The notes under the pieces are model-generated. The model did not search any database. It had not been told where the DNA came from and saw only the letters and a program-made list of their open reading frames with translations. A program made the position numbers and the translations under genes. From Streptococcus sp. CF8_St5-11 (lineage in GTDB: Bacteria > Bacillota > Bacilli > Lactobacillales > Streptococcaceae), in contig NZ_JANCOJ010000003.1 of the NCBI RefSeq assembly GCF_024295625.1, positions 1 through 64,000 on the forward strand: a stretch of DNA of 64,000 bases. The letters are read 5' to 3'. Every line of letters starts with the position of its first letter. Within the stretch, counting starts at the first letter, position 1. Below, in pieces: positions 57,605 to 64,000 of this stretch.

Positions 57605-58231
57605 ATGATTGTAACATACAACAAAGAACAAGTCGGCGATGTCTTGATGCTGACCTTGAAAAATAGTGGAGAAGCAAAGCTCGCGGTGGAGAGAAAAGGA
57701 AAAGTGGCTCGCGTTTACCGTGAGGACAACCAAGAAACGGTTGCCTGGAATATTTTTGATGCCTCATCTTTCTTCGCCATCGAAGGCAAGGGCCAAGTCT
57801 TTTTGACAGATGAGCAAGTGGCTCGTTTGAATCAAGAATTGGAAAGAGAAGGTTTTTCAGAACGCTTGGTCAATGATCGGGAACCAAAATTTGTGGTAGG
57901 TGAAATCCTTGAAATGGTGGCCCATCCAGATAGTGACCACTTGAATATCTGCCAAGTAGCAGTTGGAGCAGATAAGACAGTTCAGATCGTAGCAGGGGCT
58001 CCAAATGCGCGGGTGGGTCTCAAGACCATTGTTGCTCTTCCAGGTGCCATGATGCCGGATGGCAGCTTGATTTTCCCAGGAGCTCTTCGTGGAGAAAAAA
58101 GCTATGGCATGATGTGCAGTCCTCGCGAATTGCACTTGCCAAATGCTCCTCAAAAACGAGGCATTATTGAATTGGATGACGCAGAAGTAGCAGGGACACC
58201 TTTTGATCCTGCTCGTCACTGGCACGAATAA
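57605..58231 (+). CDS. ytpR: tRNA-binding domain protein YtpR
   Basis: 208 aa. N-terminal domain of DUF4479 type, then an EMAP/Arc1p-like tRNA-binding OB-fold (about 95-200: VVGEILEMVAHPDSDHLNICQVAVG...IVAGAPNARVGLKTIVALPGA). Resembles the N-terminal part of PheRS beta. Precise role unproven. GGAG precedes the ATG, and a terminator follows directly. Confidence 0.9.
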   Translation: MIVTYNKEQVGDVLMLTLKNSGEAKLAVERKGKVARVYREDNQETVAWNIFDASSFFAIEGKGQVFLTDEQVARLNQELEREGFSERLVNDREPKFVVGEILEMVAHPDSDHLNICQVAVGADKTVQIVAGAPNARVGLKTIVALPGAMMPDGSLIFPGALRGEKSYGMMCSPRELHLPNAPQKRGIIELDDAEVAGTPFDPARHWHE

Positions 58232-58238
58232 AGAGAAG

Positions 58239-58268
58239 AATCTAGGATGTTTTGGATCCTAGATTTTT
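58239..58268 (+). terminator. terminator after ytpR
   Basis: Perfect 10-bp stem AATCTAGGAT/ATCCTAGATT and a T run, isolating the competence-induced ssbB gene from the operon upstream. Confidence 0.9.
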
Positions 58269-58305
58269 TTGATTTTGGTTTGTCACCTCCATTTTTTGAA
58301 ATTTT

Positions 58306-58313
58306 TTCGAATA
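58306..58313 (+). promoter_or_regulatory. SigX (ComX) cin-box of ssbB
   Basis: TTCGAATA after a T-rich run, 19 nt before the ssbB start codon. It is identical to the box in front of comGA. Confidence 0.85.
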
Positions 58314-58332
58314 AATAGATAGGAGGTAAATG

Positions 58333-58728
58333 ATGTATAATAAAGTTATTTTAATCGGTCGCCTAGTAGCGGCCCCAGAATTGCATAAAACCAGCACAGA
58401 CAAATCCGTTGCCCGAGTGACCGTTGCGGTCAATCGTCGCTACAAGGACCAAAACGGGGAGCGCGAGACTGATTTTGTCAATGTCGTTGTCTGGGGGAAA
58501 TTGGCTGAAACCATGGCTAGTTATGCCAGTAAAGGGAGCCTGATCTCTTTGGATGGAGAGATTCGGACGCGCCGCTACGAGAAAAATGGGGTCATGCAGT
58601 ATGTGACAGAGGTCCTCTGCCAAAGTTTTCAGTTGCTAGAGAGCCGCGCTCAGCGAGCGATGCGTGAAAATGGTGGAACGGGAGATTTAGCCGATATCAT
58701 CTTAGAAGAGGAAGATCTTCCCTTTTAG
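58333..58728 (+). CDS. ssbB: competence-induced single-stranded DNA-binding protein SsbB
   Basis: 131-aa SSB, shorter than housekeeping SsbA because it lacks the long linker, with OB-fold (1-105, MYNKVILIGRL...FVNVVVWGKLAE) and the acidic tip DIILEEEDLPF. The length and the cin-box fit streptococcal SsbB, which stores internalised DNA during transformation. Two adjacent ATGs. 58333 was chosen for its 6-nt spacing from AGGAGG. Confidence 0.93.
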   Translation: MYNKVILIGRLVAAPELHKTSTDKSVARVTVAVNRRYKDQNGERETDFVNVVVWGKLAETMASYASKGSLISLDGEIRTRRYEKNGVMQYVTEVLCQSFQLLESRAQRAMRENGGTGDLADIILEEEDLPF

Positions 58729-58732
58729 GATC

Positions 58733-58766
58733 AAAAAAGCTGGTTCGTTTATAGACCAGCTTTTTT
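58733..58766 (+). terminator. terminator of ssbB
   Basis: Stem AAAAAAGCTGGT/ACCAGCTTTTTT with a 10-nt loop. Confidence 0.9.
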
Positions 58767-58912
58767 GATATTTGCTAGGGATTTCATTCGGGAACGACTC
58801 ATTTAAAAATAAATCCAAAATATGCATCTGTACAATAAAAGCCAGCACTTTTCTTGAAAAAGTAGTAAAATAAAGTAATATATATTCAAAATTTTCAGAA
58901 AAGGAACGGAGT

Positions 58913-59896
58913 TTGAAAGGAAAAGAAGATAGAAATGAACGGTTGAAATGGTTGATAAAACGGGTTTTACTGGTGATTCCGGTGGCCTGCATCCTCTTGT
59001 GGATCTATGCCGTTTGTCAAACCAGTAGCATCAAGGATCAGACCAAGATCGGTGTCACCTATATGACCATGAACAATGAGTTCTATAAAAGTATTCATTC
59101 GGAAATTAGTCGAATTGCTGATGAGAGAGGGGCTCTTGTATCTGTTCGAGATCCGGAATTGGATGAAAAAAGGCAGAGCCAGCAGATCGATGATTTTTGC
59201 GCCCAAAAAGTAAATGTGATTGTGATTAATCCGGTCAAAGGGGATAGTCAGCCCATTTTAAGGGCTCTTAAAAAAGCTAGAAAACAAGGAATTAAGATCA
59301 TTGCAGTTGATACCCAGCTCAAGCATTTTAAGCCGGATGCCAGCATTGTCTCCGACAACTACCAAGCAGGAGTCTTGATTGCGAAAGAGCTGATGAAACG
59401 CTCTTCAAATGCTCGGATCCTTCTCTTGGAGCACAAGGGGACTGTTTCGGCAGATACGCGGATTCAGGGATTTAAGGATACTATCAAAGGACATGGGTCA
59501 TATGAGATTATCTCGGAACTAGAAACCAAGGGTCAGACGGAGATCGCTATGCCAGCTGTCCGTAAGTTCTTGCAGTCAGGGGGGAATGTCGATACTCTAG
59601 TCTCCTTGAATGACCGTTCAGCTATAGGAGCTTTAGCAGCGATCAAGGAGCAAGGGATCACCCATCCCATTGCGATCTATGGGATTGATGGCTCACCAGA
59701 TATGAAAGCCTTGCTACACTCGACAGATGATGTCGTAGGAACCGTTGCCCAGTCTCCTTTGAAGATGGGAGACCGCGTGATGGAGGTCATCCAAGATATG
59801 GCTGATGGGAAGAGCTACAAAAAAGAAATAACCATTCCGGTTCAGATGATGACAAAGGAAAACATCGATCACTTTGATGTGAATGGGTGGCAGTAA
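58913..59896 (+). CDS. levQ: membrane-anchored sugar-binding sensor protein, LevQ-like
   Basis: 327 aa. Basic N-terminus and one membrane anchor (about 17-36), then a periplasmic-binding-protein domain of the ribose/LacI type (TKIGVTYMTMNNEFYKSI, VIVINPVKGDSQPI, GIDGSPDMKAL). No lipobox. TTG start with AAGGA upstream. Its stop overlaps the kinase start. The order binding protein, kinase, regulator, binding protein, PTS matches levQ-S-R-T-DE of S. mutans, where it senses fructose/mannose-type sugars. Confidence 0.8.
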   Translation: MKGKEDRNERLKWLIKRVLLVIPVACILLWIYAVCQTSSIKDQTKIGVTYMTMNNEFYKSIHSEISRIADERGALVSVRDPELDEKRQSQQIDDFCAQKVNVIVINPVKGDSQPILRALKKARKQGIKIIAVDTQLKHFKPDASIVSDNYQAGVLIAKELMKRSSNARILLLEHKGTVSADTRIQGFKDTIKGHGSYEIISELETKGQTEIAMPAVRKFLQSGGNVDTLVSLNDRSAIGALAAIKEQGITHPIAIYGIDGSPDMKALLHSTDDVVGTVAQSPLKMGDRVMEVIQDMADGKSYKKEITIPVQMMTKENIDHFDVNGWQ

Positions 59897-61212
59897 TGAG
59901 AAAATTTAGAGGTGTGAGATACAGTTTGGCCATTCTGATGGTCGTGAATTTTATCGCTGTGATGCTCAACAGTATCATCTATCTTCAAGCAACCAATTAT
60001 ATCATTGCCCAACGGCAAGCTTCTCTATTAGTAGAACGCTTAGAGCGTATTCCTTTTGCGCCCTCTACAACTTTTTGGTTGTCTGCGCTCTTATTTGCTG
60101 GAATTGCCTTGATCTCCATGAGTCGTTACCGGTCTCAAACGAGTCGATGGTCCATTTTTGATAAGTGGAACATTCTGGAGATCCTCCTGATGTTGCTCTT
60201 GATGTGGGTCCAAAATGTAGCTTATAACGGGCTGATTCTCTTGGTTTTTGCGGATATCTTCTATGGTTCCAAAGAGTTGAATACCAAGCGAGACCGCAAG
60301 TATTGGTTTGCGTTTATCCTAGTGAGTTTCTTGATGCTTCTTGTGACCAATTCAGACGTCTTTTCGCTTTTCTTTCCGATTCCTTCTCTGGATGTCTATA
60401 TTCATTTTTACCCTGCCTCCATCCGGATTCTGGCCTTTTTCTTAAAGAATTCCCTCTATGCTTTGAATATGGTGCTCTTCATTATTTCGCTTTTGTTCTA
60501 TATTATGAATGTTCTTGCGGAAAACCACGAAGTGGAAGAAGAGTTGGCCATGGTTTCGAAGGTGAATACAGAGTTGAACAACTATATGGCCTTGTCTGAG
60601 AAGATTGCAGAAGATCGGGAGCGCAAGCGGATTGCTCGGGAGATTCACGATACCTTGGGACACGCGCTAACAGGGATCTCGGCAGGTTTAGATGCTGTCG
60701 GAGTCTTGATTGATATCGATCCCAATCGGGCAAAAGAGCAGGTAAAAAGCGTATCAGAAGTTGTCCGGGAAGGGATCCAGGATGTGAGGGGCTCTCTCAA
60801 CCGCCTCCGTCCAGGTGCCCTTGAGGGACGAACCCTCAAAGATGCTTTGGAAAAGATGATCCGCGAGTACCAGACACTTTCCAACTTGCAGGTTGATTTA
60901 CATTATGAATGGGTCGATGTCGATATGGACGTCATGATTGAAGATACGATCTTTCGTGTGATCCAAGAGTCTATGACCAATGCGGTTCGCCACGGTCATG
61001 CCAGTCAGATGAGCCTTCATTTTTTTGAGGATGAAGAAGATTACCTGATCGAGTTGCAGGACAATGGGGTTGGGTTTGAAACCTTGACCTATGGCTATGG
61101 ACTCAAACAGATGATGGAGCGTATTTCCATCCTGGGAGGACAGCTTCAATTTGAAAGCCGCGATGGATTTTTCACGCGCGTCAGTTTACCGAAATATAAA
61201 GAAGGGAGATAG
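59896..61212 (+). CDS. levS: sensor histidine kinase, LevS-like
   Basis: 438-aa NarL-type (HisKA_3) kinase. The N-terminal half has about six membrane segments. A coiled region follows, then RERKRIAREIHDTLGHALTGI with phospho-acceptor His251, and an ATPase domain (QDNGVGFETLTYGYGLKQM). Overlaps the binding protein stop by 1 nt and precedes its regulator by 2 nt. Little extracellular sequence is visible, so sensing probably depends on the two binding proteins. Confidence 0.85.
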   Translation: MRKFRGVRYSLAILMVVNFIAVMLNSIIYLQATNYIIAQRQASLLVERLERIPFAPSTTFWLSALLFAGIALISMSRYRSQTSRWSIFDKWNILEILLMLLLMWVQNVAYNGLILLVFADIFYGSKELNTKRDRKYWFAFILVSFLMLLVTNSDVFSLFFPIPSLDVYIHFYPASIRILAFFLKNSLYALNMVLFIISLLFYIMNVLAENHEVEEELAMVSKVNTELNNYMALSEKIAEDRERKRIAREIHDTLGHALTGISAGLDAVGVLIDIDPNRAKEQVKSVSEVVREGIQDVRGSLNRLRPGALEGRTLKDALEKMIREYQTLSNLQVDLHYEWVDVDMDVMIEDTIFRVIQESMTNAVRHGHASQMSLHFFEDEEDYLIELQDNGVGFETLTYGYGLKQMMERISILGGQLQFESRDGFFTRVSLPKYKEGR

Positions 61213-61214
61213 AG

Positions 61215-61901
61215 ATGGTGATAAAAGTAATGGTGGCAGATGACCAGGCCTTGATTCGAGAATCTCTGAAAATTATTTTGTCAGCCCACCCCGATATCGA
61301 AGTGGTGGCCACAGTGGAAGATGGGAATCACGTCTTGTCTAGCATTCCACAGACACATCCTGACCTGATCTTAATGGATATTCGGATGCCAGGCATGGAT
61401 GGGGTTTTGGCGACAAAAGAAGTCAAAGAGCACTATCCGGATATCAAAATTATTATTTTGACAACTTTTGACGATGATGAATTTATCTATAGTGCGCTCA
61501 AGTATGGTGCTTCAGGTTATCTTTTAAAGGGAGCCTCGACAGAGGAACTCTATGAAGCGATTAAGGTGGTGCATCAAGGCGGAGCCATGATCAACCCGAA
61601 TATCGCTAGTAAAGTCTTTCAAATTTTCTCACAAATGGCCAAAACCAACTTCTCTATTGCTGTAGATGAGGACAATGTCAAGGATTTGAGCACGACGGAA
61701 TGGCGCATTATCCAAGAAGTCGGCTATGGGGAGTCCAATAAAGAAATTGCGGCCAAACTCTTCTTGTCAGAAGGAACCGTGCGCAATTACTTATCAACGA
61801 TTTTGGCGAAATTAAACCTACGAGATCGAACGCAATTAGCGATCTGGTCAGTCCAAACAGGAGTGACGAGACGTGATTTTTCTAAAGGAAATACAGAATG
61901 A
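61215..61901 (+). CDS. levR: LuxR/NarL-type response regulator, LevR-like
   Basis: 228 aa. Receiver domain with DD at 9-10, phospho-acceptor Asp55 (LILMDIRMPG) and the Lys in LLKGAS. The C-terminal LuxR helix-turn-helix (about 155-220) reads GYGESNKEIAAKLFLSEGTVRNYLSTILAKL in two adjoining segments. Likely activates the PTS operon that follows levT. Overlaps levT by 4 nt. Confidence 0.85.
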   Translation: MVIKVMVADDQALIRESLKIILSAHPDIEVVATVEDGNHVLSSIPQTHPDLILMDIRMPGMDGVLATKEVKEHYPDIKIIILTTFDDDEFIYSALKYGASGYLLKGASTEELYEAIKVVHQGGAMINPNIASKVFQIFSQMAKTNFSIAVDEDNVKDLSTTEWRIIQEVGYGESNKEIAAKLFLSEGTVRNYLSTILAKLNLRDRTQLAIWSVQTGVTRRDFSKGNTE

Positions 61902-63196
61902 AATTGAAGCGAAAGCATCTTTGTTGGGGGATCGGTCTCCTTGTTGCGCTCTGTGCGAGTGCGGGTTTCTATTGGTGGAAACAGCAACCGACCGTGCTTC
62001 ATATTGGCGTGTATGCAGGTTCTAGTTGGGATGTGCCGACCAGTCAACGTTCCCATGCCTTGGATCGTGCGATTGAAAAATTTGAAAAGTCTCATCCCCA
62101 CGTTCGTGTGGAGTATGAAAATGGGATCCCGCAGTCAGATTATTCAGACTGGCTCTCTGAAAAGATTGTCTCAGGAAAGACACCAGATGTGTTTATGGTC
62201 TCTGAGCAAGATCTTTCCTTATTAGCGGCGCGTGGCGTATTAGAAAAGTTAAACGGCTATATGGATCGAAAAGATCAAGCTGCCTTTTACCCCGTTGCCT
62301 TTGAATCAGGTGTCTATCAGGGGCAAACCTATGCCTTACCTTATGAAAGTAATCCGATTTTGATGTGTGTCAATAAAGATCTCTTGGATAAAGAAGGCAT
62401 CGCGGTTCCTAAAGAAGGTTGGACCCTTGAAGAGTTCTATACGATTTGCAAGAAACTAACCAAAGATACCAATGGAGATGGGCAATTGGACCAATTTGGG
62501 AGCACAGAATACACCTGGAAAGAAGCCTTGGCGGCAAATGGAGGTCATCTCTTCCAAGGAGGCATGCTCAAGCTGACAGCTCCAAAAGTCAAAGAGTCTT
62601 TGACTTTTCTTCAAAAATTGGAAGATTTAAATAAAAATTACAAGGTGAGTTCTAAAGATTTTGACCAGGGAAAAGTCGCCTTCTATCCCATGACCTTGGC
62701 CCAATATCGGACCTATAAACCTTATCCCTACCACGTTTCAAAATATTCAAACTTCACCTGGACCTGTATCCCGATGCCTGCTAAGTCAAAAACGACCAAG
62801 GCAACCTTAGTCACGACGACTTCTTTTGCTATGTCGGCTCGAAGTTCTCATTCCAAGTTGGCTTGGGAGCTGATGCAAGTTTTGACAGAGGATCCAGACA
62901 TTCAACAAACCCTCTTTGCTCAATCCCAAGGGATCTCTGTCATGCCACAGGTAGTCAAGAGTCGCTCTAGTAAAAACCTTCTGCAGGTGGATGATTTTGG
63001 AACAGATTCCTTGACCAATCAGACCTTGAACCGCATCATGGAACAAGCTGTTGAAAGTAGTCCGAAAAATGTCTCAAAAGAGGTGTTAGAAAAGCTGGAC
63101 TACTTGATTGGCAATGCCTTGCGCGATCAGGATGTCGAGAACCGCTTGCCTCAAATTCAGAGGGAGATTGAAAGTAGTCTACAGGTAGGAGTTTAG
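61898..63196 (+). CDS. levT: extracellular solute-binding protein, LevT-like
   Basis: 432 aa. Membrane anchor (about 9-28, no lipobox) and a family 1 solute-binding domain (TVLHIGVYAGSSWDVP, IVSGKTPDVFMVSEQDLSLL, YALPYESNPILMCVNKDLL). No permease or ATPase gene is adjacent, so it is likely a sensor partner rather than a transporter subunit. ATG overlaps the levR stop. A terminator follows. Confidence 0.82.
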   Translation: MKLKRKHLCWGIGLLVALCASAGFYWWKQQPTVLHIGVYAGSSWDVPTSQRSHALDRAIEKFEKSHPHVRVEYENGIPQSDYSDWLSEKIVSGKTPDVFMVSEQDLSLLAARGVLEKLNGYMDRKDQAAFYPVAFESGVYQGQTYALPYESNPILMCVNKDLLDKEGIAVPKEGWTLEEFYTICKKLTKDTNGDGQLDQFGSTEYTWKEALAANGGHLFQGGMLKLTAPKVKESLTFLQKLEDLNKNYKVSSKDFDQGKVAFYPMTLAQYRTYKPYPYHVSKYSNFTWTCIPMPAKSKTTKATLVTTTSFAMSARSSHSKLAWELMQVLTEDPDIQQTLFAQSQGISVMPQVVKSRSSKNLLQVDDFGTDSLTNQTLNRIMEQAVESSPKNVSKEVLEKLDYLIGNALRDQDVENRLPQIQREIESSLQVGV

Positions 63197-63207
63197 AGTA
63201 AAATAAG

Positions 63208-63243
63208 ATGGCATTTTGTCAAGTGACAGATGTCATTTTTTTA
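63208..63243 (+). terminator. terminator after levT
   Basis: ATGGCA/TGTCAT (63208-63213 with 63231-63236, one G-T pair) around TGTCA/TGACA, then seven T. Confidence 0.8.
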
Positions 63244-63248
63244 TTGCT

Positions 63249-63309
63249 AAATGTCATATTAGGAATGTGACATTTGACAATGTAAAAACGCTTTCAAATA
63301 GTCTACAAT
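63249..63309 (+). promoter_or_regulatory. PTS operon control region: inverted repeat, cre, -10
   Basis: Inverted repeat AAATGTCA-N11-TGACATTT (63249-63275), a candidate LevR site. TAAAAACGCTTTCA (63283-63296) matches 13 of 14 cre positions. -10 TACAAT at 63304-63309. There is no -35 at normal spacing; TTGACA at 63274-63279 is 24 bp away. This suits an activator-dependent, CcpA-repressed promoter. Confidence 0.65.
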
Positions 63310-63336
63310 AGAGTCAAATAAAGGAGGCGTAGCAAA

Positions 63337-63774
63337 ATGAAATACCTCATTTTGGTCAGTCATGGTGGACTGGCAGAAGGTCTAAAAACATCACTAGCCA
63401 TGTTTGCTGGTGACAAGCTGGATCAGGTCATCGCAGTTGGACTCAAAGAAGGAAAATCGGTCGATGACTTCGCAGTTGATTTCAGAGAGAGCATTTCGGG
63501 ATTGACAGCTGATGATTCTGTTTTGGTCTTGGCAGATATCGTAGGTGGTAGTCCATTAACCACTGCAGCCACGGTTCTAGAAGAAGCTGGAAAGCTCGAT
63601 GGAGCCTTGATCCTTGGTGGGATGAACCTTACCATGGCCTTGACGGCAGTTGTGATGAAGGATGTGTTGGATGGAGACGATTTGTCAGCCACCATCTTAT
63701 CAGAAGCACGATCTGCACTACAGCCTTTTGAAGTTTCAGCCACTGGTGCTGAAGAAGATGATGACGATATTTAA
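63337..63774 (+). CDS. levD: mannose/fructose-family PTS EIIA component
   Basis: 145-aa EIIA of the mannose class. Phospho-acceptor His9 in YLILVSHGGLAEGL, and the ADIVGGSP motif typical of the fold. It passes phosphate from HPr to the EIIB encoded next. AAGGAGG lies about 10 nt before the ATG. First gene of the PTS operon, which runs out of the window. Confidence 0.92.
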   Translation: MKYLILVSHGGLAEGLKTSLAMFAGDKLDQVIAVGLKEGKSVDDFAVDFRESISGLTADDSVLVLADIVGGSPLTTAATVLEEAGKLDGALILGGMNLTMALTAVVMKDVLDGDDLSATILSEARSALQPFEVSATGAEEDDDDI

Positions 63775-63788
63775 TAGGGAGGTACCTT

Positions 63789-64000
63789 ATGGTAGTAACA
63801 TTTGTACGGATTGATGACCGCATGATTCACGGTCAGACAGTCACACGCTGGGCAAAGGAAAAACCATGTGATGGTTTGATTGCCGTAAACGATGCAGCAG
63901 CATCAAACAAGGTTTTGATTCAAGCTTACAAAGGCGCATCAGACAAGAAAACCTTTGTATGGACAAAGGAAGCCTTTAAAGAAAAATCAGCAAAAGTAAC
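63789..64000 (+). CDS. levE: mannose/fructose-family PTS EIIB component (partial, cut by window edge)
   Basis: The first 70 codons are visible. FVRIDDRMIHGQTVTRW carries phospho-acceptor His14 of mannose-class EIIB, followed by LIAVNDAAASNKVLIQ. GGGAGG precedes the ATG, 14 nt after EIIA. The rest, and presumably EIIC and EIID, lie beyond the right end. Confidence 0.92.
   Translation, partial: MVVTFVRIDDRMIHGQTVTRWAKEKPCDGLIAVNDAAASNKVLIQAYKGASDKKTFVWTKEAFKEKSAKV

Noticed and set aside
63274..63309. TTGACA and TACAAT before levD as an ordinary sigma-A promoter
   Set aside because: The spacer is 24 bp, too long for normal recognition, so I treated only the -10 as likely.

Overview
The window is a stretch of chromosome from a viridans-type Streptococcus. 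The evidence is the adcRCBA operon, the comG operon, sulD-type folate genes, a competence-type SSB, low-to-moderate GC, strong Shine-Dalgarno sites, and TNCGAATA boxes typical of streptococcal SigX (ComX) promoters. Gene content resembles the mitis/sanguinis/parasanguinis group. I cannot fix the species without a database.

Layout. 1-1000: eleven tRNA genes and a terminator, probably the distal end of an rRNA-tRNA operon. 1069-5212: zinc uptake operon adcRCBA, then a lipoprotein. 5221-5400: a compound hairpin intergenic element. 5403-21937: one continuous host N-glycan locus, with glycosidases GH92, GH125, GH38, a ROK kinase and GH20, a dedicated ABC transporter, a YesL-like protein and a YesM/YesN-type two-component system. 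21978-25707: rlmA, a relic of an HxlR regulator, an ABC-2 exporter and a LytTR/DUF3021 pair. 25769-37397: tyrS, pbp1b, rpoB and rpoC, with a structured rpoB leader. 37719-42227: a compact exopolysaccharide locus (UDP-GlcNAc 2-epimerase, a membrane protein with a GGDEF-like tail, a 46-aa membrane peptide, a processive GT2 synthase, a GH8 hydrolase). 42450-48888: DUF1033 gene, comGA-GG, a methyltransferase and ackA. 48961-53514: CPBP protein and folate genes folP-folC-folE-folB/K. 53515-56848: a DUF1846 gene and pepA on the minus strand, with two copies of a 136-bp cloverleaf-like repeat. 56991-58728: DUF4651 gene, thioredoxin-like gene, ytpR and ssbB. 58913-64000: a levQSRT-like four-component sensor and the start of its mannose/fructose-family PTS. 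The right edge cuts the IIB gene.

How it fits together. The N-glycan locus can trim high-mannose and complex glycans outside the cell, import the products through NgtS-P1-P2, finish degradation inside, and sense the process with the adjacent kinase/regulator. The lev-type sensor does the same job for a PTS sugar. CcpA-like (cre) sites at several of these promoters suggest glucose repression. The items most worth a second look are the exopolysaccharide locus with a degenerate GGDEF-like component in a genus usually without c-di-GMP, the paired cloverleaf repeats whose differences all fall in unpaired positions, the multi-hairpin rpoB leader, two probable leaderless genes, and an HxlR gene relic that carries the rlmA promoter.
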